Source: Vibrio sinaloensis DSM 21326 (lineage in GTDB: Bacteria > Pseudomonadota > Gammaproteobacteria > Enterobacterales > Vibrionaceae). From it: a stretch of 64,000 nucleotides of DNA. A program made the translations under genes and the position numbers. Positions 9,754-18,177 of this stretch are shown here, in pieces (positions within the stretch are counted from its first letter, which is position 1; every line of letters starts with the position of its first letter). Under the pieces are notes generated by a model that had not been told where the DNA came from, searched no databases, and saw nothing but the letters and a program-made list of their open reading frames with translations. Location of the stretch: positions 169,221-233,220 of the forward strand of contig NZ_AEVT01000058.1 in NCBI RefSeq assembly GCF_000189275.1. Direction: 5' to 3'.

Positions 9754-10467
9754 TTAGCGCAGGCAAGTTTGGAAGTACGTTACGCTTTTTTCACCCAAGC
9801 TGTACACCTGAGCTGGCTTGCCACCTTTACCTTTGTTGGTTGAAGCCATCTTATTCGCACTGACGATCACGCCGGTATCGATCAAGCGACGCTTCACCGT
9901 CATGCGGTTTACCTCAACACCGAATTCGGCATAAGCGGCGATGATGTCAGAGACAAGGAACTCTTTATCAAGCGCAAACAAAGCCACCGAGGTGTACTCG
10001 ACCGCCGCACGCAATTTGCGCCACGCCAGTTTAATCAAATCAGCATGGTCGAACGCCAGTTCAATCTCATCATTAAGGATCTGGGTGAGAGAAAACCACC
10101 TTAGTTGCTCTTGGCACAATCCACAGTTCTCTATTTGTTCAACATTGGCGTTGTTGAGCAGGGCGTAATGGGCAATTGTCACACTCCACCCTTCCGGATC
10201 CCGCTTGGGGTTACCATCAACCATGGGCTCACTAATGTAGTGCGGGTAAGTGTGAATTTTTTGCCGACAAATTCGACGCCTTGCCGCATCAAAATCTTGG
10301 TCAGCCGCTTGACCGCCGTTGGCCGTTAAATCCTGCTCAAACACAAACCCACCCGGGATAGACCACATACCGTGTTGAGGTCTATCTGGGTTGTTGCGCT
10401 TAATTAACAGCGTCTCTAGCCCTTGGCTACCCAGCCTTAGACATATCATGTCAATCGTGACAATCAT
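9754..10467 (-). CDS. nrtR: NrtR-like Nudix-domain transcriptional regulator of NAD metabolism
   Basis: 237 residues: an N-terminal Nudix-fold domain (about 1-145) with GMWSIPGGFV, then a winged helix (about 155-230) with VNRMTVKRRLIDTGVI. The catalytic Nudix box is degenerate: the expected REXXEEXG part reads AARRRICRQKI, so pyrophosphatase activity is unlikely. This is the known design of NrtR, which senses ADP-ribose and represses NAD salvage genes. Position between pncA and a divergent pncB supports the assignment. The gene symbol is by family and context. Confidence 0.85.
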   Translation of the reverse strand: MIVTIDMICLRLGSQGLETLLIKRNNPDRPQHGMWSIPGGFVFEQDLTANGGQAADQDFDAARRRICRQKIHTYPHYISEPMVDGNPKRDPEGWSVTIAHYALLNNANVEQIENCGLCQEQLRWFSLTQILNDEIELAFDHADLIKLAWRKLRAAVEYTSVALFALDKEFLVSDIIAAYAEFGVEVNRMTVKRRLIDTGVIVSANKMASTNKGKGGKPAQVYSLGEKSVTYFQTCLR

Positions 10468-10660
10468 TTGCGTTTCCTAAATCCTTGTCTGCTGGCTACA
10501 TTATCACTATCGAAGGCAATATCAACCAGAAAGTAACCATTTGTGATTAACCCTGTTATTTTATGTCTCAGCTGGAAATCAAAGAAAATATAAGCTGGTA
10601 TTTTTATTGTCAGTTAATTCTGTCCATTTACTAGGGTTAAATTTAAGTTAATAACAAAAT

Positions 10661-10689
10661 TTGACAAACTAAAGTTGGTTAATTACAGT
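10661..10689 (+). promoter_or_regulatory. Predicted pncB promoter with possible NrtR operator
   Basis: TTGACA (10661-10666) and TACAGT (10684-10689) are 17 bases apart and 42 bases before the pncB start. The spacer contains an inverted pair AACT-AA-AGTT, a candidate operator for the divergently encoded NrtR. The promoter is reasonably clear and the operator is a guess. Confidence 0.5.
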
Positions 10690-10730
10690 TCGACCAAGTA
10701 ACTCAGCTAAATCATAGACAGGATGGCGCA

Positions 10731-11984
10731 ATGACCACCTCGCTTTTCAACCAAAACATCATTCAAAGTGCACTCGATCTGGATGTGTATAAAATCAATA
10801 TGATGTATGCGGCGCGCAAGCTGTATCCGGTGACACAGGTCCGATACGAGCTGATCGTTCGCTCTGATGAAGATCTGTCTAGCCTCAAACCAGCGGTTGA
10901 GAACGAAATTCTGCGCTTAGCGGACATTCAATTTAGCGAGCAAGAATGTCAATACCTTTCGCAGCAAGCCCCTTATCTTGATAAAGAGTTCATCGAGTAT
11001 TTAGCCGAGTTTCGCTTTCGACCACACTCTCAAGTCAAGGTTGATACCGTTACAGTCAAAGGCAGCCAACAGCTGAAAGTCTCTATTGATGGTATTTGGC
11101 ACGAGACGATTCTTTACGAAACCATAGTGATGAGCATTATTTCTGAGATACGAAATCGCCAGCGTTGGTCAGATATTCCTTACTCTCAGTTCAGAAGCAC
11201 TTTAGAAGAAAAGCTCTCTTGGTTGCGAGCAGAGTTGAAGCGCCGTGAAATCACTAACTTCCAATTCTCTGAGATGGGTAGCCGACGTCGCTTTAGCGCT
11301 CAAGTTCAGCATGATGTTGTCGATTACCTGAGCCAGCACGCTGCGGATCTCATGTCTGGTACCAGTAATTACCATCTCGCCAAACAGTTTGGCCTGACAC
11401 CGATTGGCACCGTTGCTCATGAATGGTTTATGGCGCATCAACAACTGGTGGATGCCGCCGACTCACAAAGGGTCGCACTTGATTGCTGGCATACATCGTT
11501 CAACGGCAAACTAGGTATCGCCTTAACTGATACGATAGGCATCGACGCTTTCATTAATGACTTCAGCTTAGAGCGAGCGAATGCCTATGCCGGTGTTCGC
11601 CATGACTCCGGCAGTCCTTTTGACTGGGGAGACAAGATGATTGCTCACTACGAATCTTTGGGGATCGATCCAAAGTCAAAAATACTGATCTTCACTGATG
11701 GCCTTAACTTTGAACGCGCACTAGAGATTTGTGACTACTTTAAAGGACGGGCGAATGTCAGTTTTGGCATCGGCACTTTCTTAGCGAATGATATGGGTAG
11801 CTGGCGCAGCGAAGGCATCACTTACCAACCACTTTCTATGGTGGTGAAGCTGGCTGAATGTAATGGTAAAGCGGTCGCAAAAATCAGTGACGAGCCGGAA
11901 AAAGCCATGTGTGAAGATGAAGAATTCCTAAGCCAGCTTAAACACTCCTTTGGCCTGATTTCAACTTTCGATAAAGCAAGCTAA
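10731..11984 (+). CDS. pncB: Nicotinate phosphoribosyltransferase
   Basis: 417 residues, close to the about 400 of E. coli PncB. It joins nicotinate and PRPP, with ATP, to nicotinate mononucleotide. Family motifs seen are DVYKINMMYA near the N-terminus, FSEMGSRRRFS, SGTSNYHLAKQFG, the active-site His region IGTVAHEWFM, and RHDSGSPFDWGDK. It is encoded divergently from nrtR-pncA, completing nicotinamide to NaMN salvage in three adjacent genes. Confidence 0.95.
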   Translation: MTTSLFNQNIIQSALDLDVYKINMMYAARKLYPVTQVRYELIVRSDEDLSSLKPAVENEILRLADIQFSEQECQYLSQQAPYLDKEFIEYLAEFRFRPHSQVKVDTVTVKGSQQLKVSIDGIWHETILYETIVMSIISEIRNRQRWSDIPYSQFRSTLEEKLSWLRAELKRREITNFQFSEMGSRRRFSAQVQHDVVDYLSQHAADLMSGTSNYHLAKQFGLTPIGTVAHEWFMAHQQLVDAADSQRVALDCWHTSFNGKLGIALTDTIGIDAFINDFSLERANAYAGVRHDSGSPFDWGDKMIAHYESLGIDPKSKILIFTDGLNFERALEICDYFKGRANVSFGIGTFLANDMGSWRSEGITYQPLSMVVKLAECNGKAVAKISDEPEKAMCEDEEFLSQLKHSFGLISTFDKAS

Positions 11985-11999
11985 TTCATTAAGCAGAAT

Positions 12000-12026
12000 A
12001 AAAAACGGAGCCCGCGGCTCCGTTTT
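12000..12026. terminator. Bidirectional terminator between pncB and the dipeptidase gene
   Basis: ACGGAGCC pairs with GGCTCCGT around CGC, flanked by an A run on the left and a T run on the right. It can serve both convergent genes. Confidence 0.85.
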
Positions 12027-12034
12027 CAATTGAT

Positions 12035-13507
12035 TTATAAGCTCATGATTTTCTTGAACTCTTCCTCAGAGTATTTCTTCTCAGTACTCTTGGTTAAATC
12101 TGTAAGCATTTTATAGCGAATCTCGGTCGCCATATTCAAGGTGCGTTTTAACTGCCCGTAGGAGTAATCCGCCGCCATATCGAGCGCCGCTTGTTTGTCC
12201 TGCTTGTACATGTCACTCAAAGTGGCATCGAGATGTTCGACTTGCTTATACAAGCGAGTTTCTTCTTTGTCCCACGTCTCTTTAAGCAGCGGGAGGTATT
12301 TATCAGGATTGGCTGAAGCGAGCGCGGTCAAACTTCTAAACTGCCAATACGCAGAGTCATCACTGTAAGTATCATCCCCCACTTGATACGCCTTAGGGTA
12401 ATCTTGCAGCGTCGAATACAAGGGAACGAGAACCGATTCCGGTAACACACCAAAACTTTGCCAAATCACGCCTTGAAGCTCTTTCGGCATGTCGGCACGC
12501 AGTTGAATAATATGCGACTCTAACTGGCGTTCGACACGAATAGGTCTCTTAGCCTTGCCTTCAAGCGCAGTGCCATCGTAAGTTGCACTCAGCACTTCGG
12601 CAACATCGTCCACGCTGATCTTGTCATCGGGCTGCATAAACAATGGATATTGGGCGCGACGGTTCTGTTGATGCTTGGAAGGCGTCAGTATTTTTTGTCC
12701 TAGCCATTCGCGATCAATATTGTATTCATCACCGATAACACCAAACGCTTTAGCGAAGTTAAACGACTTGGTGTCGACCTTATCCAGCAGTTTGTGCTGC
12801 TTAACAAACTCGGTTAATCCTTGTGAGTGCATCACGTCGTCACTGGCTAAATTGACACCATGAATGCGCAGCCCATTGGCGATCATCGCGTAGCTATCAT
12901 CAGGTACCTTAACTGCAATCCAATGATGGCCCGATCCAATTTCAAATAACCAAGCTTCATTTACATCAGCAATGTAGAGGCTGTTCCCCTCCCCTGCACC
13001 GTAGGTTTCAATATATTGGCCAAGGAGCTCAACGCCTTGTTTGGCACTTTTTGCCTGCGGCAAGATCAAAGTTGGAATAATCGCTTCAATAACACCCGGC
13101 TTAACCAAAGGGTCCGCTTTAGCCGCTTTATCGTTCACTTCTGCACTTGTCGTCGCAGAGACCGCGACGTTGTATTCATTAATACCACGTTCTTCGTAGT
13201 ATTTACCGTCGCTATCAACCGTTACCGCATCCCAATCAGGAATAGAAGAATAAGCCAAGAAATGCTCTGGCATAGGCACAACGAGGCCATTCCCCAATGT
13301 CCAATCACCTGGTTGATTGTCTTGGGCAGAGCGATACTCAAGGTACTTGTTCCAATTATTGATGCCGAAGTCTTCGTTACGAGCAATCATAATACTGCCG
13401 TCCGTCGATGCTCCTTTACCAACAATCAAACCCGTACAAGCGATTGCATTCCCGCTGATAGCCACTGCTATCGCGCTCGCGGCAAATGTCACAGACCATG
13501 TTTTCAT
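12035..13507 (-). CDS. Secreted C69-family dipeptidase (Ntn hydrolase)
   Basis: 490 residues with a signal peptide (MKTWSVTFAASAIAVAISGNAIA) directly followed by Cys in CTGLIVGKGASTDGS. In family C69 this Cys becomes the N-terminal nucleophile after processing. Further family features are the RNEDFG motif and MPEHFLAYSSIPDW. It should cleave dipeptides in the periplasm or outside. The start at 13507 is preferred over 13522 because GGAG stands nine bases before it and the signal peptide begins there. Confidence 0.85.
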   Translation of the reverse strand: MKTWSVTFAASAIAVAISGNAIACTGLIVGKGASTDGSIMIARNEDFGINNWNKYLEYRSAQDNQPGDWTLGNGLVVPMPEHFLAYSSIPDWDAVTVDSDGKYYEERGINEYNVAVSATTSAEVNDKAAKADPLVKPGVIEAIIPTLILPQAKSAKQGVELLGQYIETYGAGEGNSLYIADVNEAWLFEIGSGHHWIAVKVPDDSYAMIANGLRIHGVNLASDDVMHSQGLTEFVKQHKLLDKVDTKSFNFAKAFGVIGDEYNIDREWLGQKILTPSKHQQNRRAQYPLFMQPDDKISVDDVAEVLSATYDGTALEGKAKRPIRVERQLESHIIQLRADMPKELQGVIWQSFGVLPESVLVPLYSTLQDYPKAYQVGDDTYSDDSAYWQFRSLTALASANPDKYLPLLKETWDKEETRLYKQVEHLDATLSDMYKQDKQAALDMAADYSYGQLKRTLNMATEIRYKMLTDLTKSTEKKYSEEEFKKIMSL

Positions 13508-13700
13508 CTCTTCTATCTCCATCTTGGGATCAAATTAGGCGAATTCAGCTTTTTATCTGTGTTTGCAAAAGTATTATTGTTTGGAAAGCTGCTGCAGGCA
13601 GTCTAACGAGGTACGAGCGGGATTAATGATCATTGGATCACAGTTCCACGACAAGCCAACCATGAATAAATATCTGAAAAATATGCAGTTTCTGAATATT

Positions 13701-14663
13701 CTAGCCCTTATTCCAATCGACTTGATCACATTGCCACGCAAACTCTCCGCACAGGCGTTTCAGTTGCTGCACGTCTGATTCCGTCTGTTCGACCAACCAC
13801 TGGAGAATTTCATTCGCAATGGGGCTGCGATTTTTTTGATAACAGAAATACTGCCAATCACTGTGCTGTAACGCGATGTTCTCCGGACATTTGAGAAACT
13901 TTCTTTTGAGTTCAGGTAATACCAATAACAAGTCCGTTACCGTCACACCTTGACCGGATAGGCACGCACTCAACGCCAAATCGAGGCTAAAAAATACGGT
14001 GTCTCGACCTTTCTTTTTGCCCTGTAAATTGGCATTCGCCAACCATAGTTTCCAATCTTGGTGATCTAAAGTGGCATGGAGATGGGGTAAATTGAGCACA
14101 TCCTCAATCTGGATGTTTTGCTCAGACATCAATTCGGTATAAACCGGCGCCATGTACTCTGCACGTAAAAAAGTGATCCCCGGTTTACCAATATAACGCT
14201 CTCGCTGACGAGTGTTTAAAATCAGCAAGTCACTGTCTTCGTACTCTAAAGGCGGATCTTCCTCAATAGACGGAATAATTACGATCTCGTGTTCAGGGTA
14301 TTTTTCGTTCAACATCGCTACGTTAGGCATCAACACTCGAGTCGCATAACTGAGGGCACTTTTGATCACAATGCGCTTTTTGGCAGGCGCTTTCCACTGG
14401 CTGATCAATGAATCTAAGTTATGGAAGTTCTGGCGCAAAACTTCATACAAGTCTTTGCCCTGCTCAGTCAGTTCAATGGTTCGATGCTTACGGATCAGCA
14501 GCTCACAATTGAGCTCCTGTTCAAGCTGCTTTATCTGCCGACTCACGGCACTTTGCGTCACATTGAGCTCTTGTGCCGCATTGGTGAAACTCATCAAGCG
14601 AGCGACGGCTTCAAACACTTTGAGGCTATTGTGCGAGTATGGTAGATGGGAATAAGGCCTCAT
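13701..14663 (-). CDS. LysR-family transcriptional regulator
   Basis: 320 residues. The N-terminal winged helix is clear: LKVFEAVARLMSFTNAAQEL, then TQSAVSRQIKQLEQEL (about residues 13-55). A substrate-binding domain of GcvA/AmpR-like type follows. It is divergent from the MATE transporter gene with about 100 bases between them, so it probably regulates that gene. The effector is unknown. Confidence 0.9.
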   Translation of the reverse strand: MRPYSHLPYSHNSLKVFEAVARLMSFTNAAQELNVTQSAVSRQIKQLEQELNCELLIRKHRTIELTEQGKDLYEVLRQNFHNLDSLISQWKAPAKKRIVIKSALSYATRVLMPNVAMLNEKYPEHEIVIIPSIEEDPPLEYEDSDLLILNTRQRERYIGKPGITFLRAEYMAPVYTELMSEQNIQIEDVLNLPHLHATLDHQDWKLWLANANLQGKKKGRDTVFFSLDLALSACLSGQGVTVTDLLLVLPELKRKFLKCPENIALQHSDWQYFCYQKNRSPIANEILQWLVEQTESDVQQLKRLCGEFAWQCDQVDWNKG

Positions 14664-14742
14664 TATTTACTCTCATGATCTCAACTCATGCCAGAGTGGC
14701 ATAAATGTCATTTGAACACCAGTCGGATAACCCGTACCTTTG

Positions 14743-14758
14743 TGTGATAAAGATCACG
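14743..14758 (+). promoter_or_regulatory. CRP-like site at the MATE gene start
   Basis: TGTGATAAAGATCACG fits the CRP pattern TGTGA-N6-TCACA with one mismatch. It ends 9 bases before the MATE start codon, a position that would suit repression or activation of the divergent LysR gene better than activation of MATE. Confidence 0.45.
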
Positions 14759-14767
14759 AGGCAACCA

Positions 14768-16108
14768 ATGAAAAAAATTCTCTCCTTAGCGATACCGCTC
14801 ATCATCTCTCAAATGATTTCCATGGCACTGGTTCTGACCGATGTATGGATGATGTCACGATTGAGTGTATCGGCGATCGCAGCAGGTGGACTCGGTGCCT
14901 CAATCTACTCCTTTGTGTTTATTGTTGCCGGCAGCACCGTGGGTTGTGTCGCGAACTTGATCGCCATTGCTTATGGTCAACGCATTGCTCGTCCTGACTA
15001 TGGTAACCAACAGATTCGTCTGGCTGTGAAAGGCGCAGTCATGCTCTCGGTGGTGCTTTCCGTTGTGCTTACCTTCAGCTTTATGTTTGTTCCTCAGTTA
15101 CTTGCTGCGGCCAACCAATCGGCTGAACTGGCCAGTTACGCTATGGAATACGTCGATACCTTAAAATGGGCGATGCTTCCTTCATTGCTACTGTTAGTTT
15201 TACGCGGCCTAACCAGCGCATTTGGCAATGTACGTTCGATCATGGTTATGTCGCTGCTCACCGTCGCGTTGAATGTACCTATCAGCTACCTTTTAGCGTT
15301 CAGCTTAGATCTTGGCTTAGCGGGACTTGGAGCAGGCACAGCGATAGCGGCACTGCTGGTCATGTTGGGTTACGCGTTTTGGGTGTTTAAGCGTCCAGAG
15401 TACGCACCGTTTGCTCCTTGGCTACATCGCGAAGAGTACCGCTGGTCACTACTCACGCCGCTACTGGCAATGGGATTACCAATCGCATTAGCGGCCTTAC
15501 TTGAGCATGGCCTTATTTATGGGGGTACCTTGATGGCGGGTACCATCAGCGTGGCCGCATTAGCTCTACACCAAATCTTACTGCAATGTTTGAGCTTTAC
15601 TTGGAACGTCAACTTTGGTTTCTCTCAAGCGGCAGCTATTTTGGTGGGTCAAGATTTTGGAGCCGAGAACTACGACGGCATCAAGCGCACCGCGCTACGT
15701 AGCTTTGGTATTACAACCATCCTCAGTATTGTATTGGCGGGGGCCTTCATGCTTTACCCAGAAGTGATTGCAGCTATGTTCAACCTCAATGCTGAACTTA
15801 CCGACCTGCTGACTTTAGTACTTTGGGTGGTGGCGCTTTCCTTTATTGTGGATGCGTGGCAATTGTTGGCAATAAACCTGCTTAGGGGGATGAAGATTGT
15901 TATCGGCCCAACCATAATGACGGCCATTGGTTACTGGATGTTTGGTTTGCCGGCGGCTTGGCTACTCATGCCTGAGCATCAATTGGCAGGAATCTGGGGA
16001 GGCATCGGAGTTGGTTTGGGTGTAACGGGGATTCTACTCTTGATTCAACTGCTGTTTGCGATTAAAAAACAGCGTAATCTCGGTTCACTTGCCGCGATGG
16101 CCAGTTAA
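14768..16108 (+). CDS. MATE-family efflux transporter
   Basis: 446 residues with about twelve membrane helices in two homologous halves, the usual size for the family. Typical opening IPLIISQMISMALVLTDVWMM contains the first-helix motif. MATE proteins export cationic drugs or metabolites using Na+ or H+ gradients. The start at 14768 is chosen for GAGG seven bases upstream. An earlier ATG at 14705 would add 21 non-membrane residues and would cover the CRP-like site. Confidence 0.9.
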   Translation: MKKILSLAIPLIISQMISMALVLTDVWMMSRLSVSAIAAGGLGASIYSFVFIVAGSTVGCVANLIAIAYGQRIARPDYGNQQIRLAVKGAVMLSVVLSVVLTFSFMFVPQLLAAANQSAELASYAMEYVDTLKWAMLPSLLLLVLRGLTSAFGNVRSIMVMSLLTVALNVPISYLLAFSLDLGLAGLGAGTAIAALLVMLGYAFWVFKRPEYAPFAPWLHREEYRWSLLTPLLAMGLPIALAALLEHGLIYGGTLMAGTISVAALALHQILLQCLSFTWNVNFGFSQAAAILVGQDFGAENYDGIKRTALRSFGITTILSIVLAGAFMLYPEVIAAMFNLNAELTDLLTLVLWVVALSFIVDAWQLLAINLLRGMKIVIGPTIMTAIGYWMFGLPAAWLLMPEHQLAGIWGGIGVGLGVTGILLLIQLLFAIKKQRNLGSLAAMAS

Positions 16109-16144
16109 GCCTTACTATGCTGTTTTTGCTCACTCTATCTGACC

Positions 16145-16612
16145 ATGACCGATCAGCAACTTGAATTCGAACACATCTACCTTGAAGTCCGTGCACAGCG
16201 CTGGCAGCAAATCGAACGATTCTTGTTTAGTTACTACTGTTACCGAGAGGGGTTTGTCAGCGCAAACAACAAGCCTGATTGGGAAAGCGCTCGTCAAAAC
16301 GCGCCTCGCTCAACAGCCGTGCGAAATCAGCAAGAGGCATGCTTAGAGCCCGTGGTACCGCTCAAGGCCGTTGTCGGCGAAATCAAACGCTATTGGCGTG
16401 ATGGCGAACTAACACCGGCCTCATTACAGCGAATTCTCGATAGCCTAGTTCATTACGTTTCACTCAGCCAAGCAGAACTGGCGAGCCTAAAGAAAGCTGG
16501 ATTGCATAACGCAATGCCAGCTTCTTGGTATCAAAGTGAAGAGAAGTTACCGGTAGCGAGACTCAACGCCATCAACTCGACCTTAAATCAGCCTTTTGAT
16601 CAGAACTCGTAG
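16145..16612 (+). CDS. Hypothetical protein
   Basis: 155 residues, not recognised. Charged and mostly helical by appearance, rich in Gln, Arg and Trp, with no signal peptide or membrane segment and no motif I can name. Its last 13 bases overlap the convergent porin gene. The ribosome site is poor. It may be cotranscribed with the MATE gene 36 bases upstream. Confidence 0.5.
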   Translation: MTDQQLEFEHIYLEVRAQRWQQIERFLFSYYCYREGFVSANNKPDWESARQNAPRSTAVRNQQEACLEPVVPLKAVVGEIKRYWRDGELTPASLQRILDSLVHYVSLSQAELASLKKAGLHNAMPASWYQSEEKLPVARLNAINSTLNQPFDQNS

Positions 16613-17721
16613 AACAAGCGAACACGAGCACCAAAATCATCTTCTTCATTAAAGATGTCTGAACGTGCTTGGCTATCCAGATCGTTTGTCACAGAGGTGT
16701 AGTAAGAGCCAAGTAATACTGAAAAGTTTTCAACATCCAACACATCACTGAACTCATACGACGCATACCAGGTAGACACATTGACATCGCCATCCGCCCA
16801 ACCAGAGAATTGTTTGTTTTCATATTGGTTATTTGCGTAAACGTAGCCAACTCCTAAGCCATTCCAAAGCGCGTTAATCCCAGTAGACAGGTTGTTCTCG
16901 TCCACCGCATCTAAGTAAGCGAAGTTAAGATTGATCGACAAATCATCTTTAGTCCAATTACCCGTTAAGCCGTAACCTGTTCGATCAGAGATGTCTACGC
17001 CATTTGCGACTACAGCATCTGATACTAGGTTCGTCTCCATCGATGCTGCAACTTTGAAATCACCCATTTGGTAAGCCACCACTGGGCGAATCAAGAAGGA
17101 ATCTTTACTGCTATCAATCGTTTGACCGTGGTAAGTCCCGCCATCGGTACCATCACTGAACAGATTTGAACGGTCACCAATCATAGAACTCAGTTCAAGG
17201 TATAGGTTTCCGAAATTTTGGCTATACATGATCTGGCCATCAGAACCACGTCCGCGTGCCTCTTTCATTTGGTAAGTATACGCGGAACCATCCGTATACA
17301 GTTCATTCGATGTGTCACCCGAGTATTCGAGGAAAACATCGAGTCCAACTGGGAACATATCGTAAGCTTCATAGCGACCAGCTTTGATTGCCCAACCGTC
17401 TTTCTTACCAAATGCAAAGTAAGCATCATCCAAGGCGACATTACCCGTGCTTTCAAATAGCGGCTGCGCCTTTACAGCGACAAAGTGACCATTGCTGGTG
17501 TACTTTTCTCCCGCAAATTCGATCAGAACACGACCATCTTGGTTGAATTCTTGCTCGCCTGAATCATTCGACTCTCTATCTTGATAATTAAAGTTCAGCT
17601 CGACGTTACCGCCCACTGAAAAATTCCCCTCCTCAGTATCAATAATACTGATTCCGGCATGGACAGAAATCGCAGTTGATACAAGCATGGCTGCAAGCGT
17701 CAGTTTAAATGTGTTGTTCAT
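16600..17721 (-). CDS. Outer-membrane porin, probably for fructosides
   Basis: 373 residues. Signal peptide MNNTFKLTLAAMLVSTAISVHA, alternating beta-strand pattern throughout, and a C-terminal Phe (RVRLFYEF) as required for outer-membrane insertion. The start at 17721 follows AGGGG. It lies beside the sucrose-type PTS genes and has upstream a palindrome (17867-17884) like the one before the fructokinase gene. A role like ScrY, letting sucrose or short fructans across the outer membrane, is inferred from this. Confidence 0.75.
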   Translation of the reverse strand: MNNTFKLTLAAMLVSTAISVHAGISIIDTEEGNFSVGGNVELNFNYQDRESNDSGEQEFNQDGRVLIEFAGEKYTSNGHFVAVKAQPLFESTGNVALDDAYFAFGKKDGWAIKAGRYEAYDMFPVGLDVFLEYSGDTSNELYTDGSAYTYQMKEARGRGSDGQIMYSQNFGNLYLELSSMIGDRSNLFSDGTDGGTYHGQTIDSSKDSFLIRPVVAYQMGDFKVAASMETNLVSDAVVANGVDISDRTGYGLTGNWTKDDLSINLNFAYLDAVDENNLSTGINALWNGLGVGYVYANNQYENKQFSGWADGDVNVSTWYASYEFSDVLDVENFSVLLGSYYTSVTNDLDSQARSDIFNEEDDFGARVRLFYEF

Positions 17722-17866
17722 GTTAACCCCTATGGTCAATGTTTTATTATTGGTTTGTGCTCGTCGGCACTTGGTCTTTTCTGGACAGTGAAAGGACAAT
17801 CATGTCGATGCGGTTCTGCTCGAAATGTGGGGCTATTCTTACTCACTAGTTTGACAAAAAACAGAA

Positions 17867-17884
17867 TGCTAAACCGATTTTGCA
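17867..17884 (-). promoter_or_regulatory. LacI-type operator upstream of the porin
   Basis: TGCTAAACCGATTTTGCA is a pseudo-palindrome (7 of 9 positions paired) resembling the site at 23118-23133 upstream of the fructokinase gene. It is probably bound by the ScrR-like LacI regulator at 21940. Confidence 0.5.
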
Positions 17885-18110
17885 GCCATAAATCACAATT
17901 TATTGATAAGATTATTAACCTTTAAATATCATCAACTTACATATAAAAATTGCTGCATTTAGATATTTTGATATCAAACGCTAGGAAAATGTGAACTCTG
18001 TTGTTAATTGGTCGAAACCATCATCGACTAGAAAATCATAATCACGAGGCATGACTGTCAACGATGTGCCCTTTTAGGCACTACTTAGGTTTCCCGATGT
18101 GGTCAAGCTG

Positions 18111-18133
18111 AAAAAGCCACCCCCGAGGGTGGC
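18111..18133 (-). terminator. Terminator of the first GH32 gene
   Basis: GCCACCC (18116-18122) pairs with GGGTGGC (18127-18133) around CCGA. The T run lies on the minus strand at 18111-18115. The remaining 389 bases up to the porin start hold the porin promoter region and the LacI-type operator only. Confidence 0.85.
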
Positions 18134-18177
18134 CGATATAGAAGTAAATAAAAGGCTGTGACTCAACGTCGACAGAT

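Noticed and set aside
13016..13606. A 196-codon plus-strand frame opposite the dipeptidase
   Set aside because: It mirrors a well-supported signal-peptide-bearing enzyme and has no recognisable domain or ribosome site.
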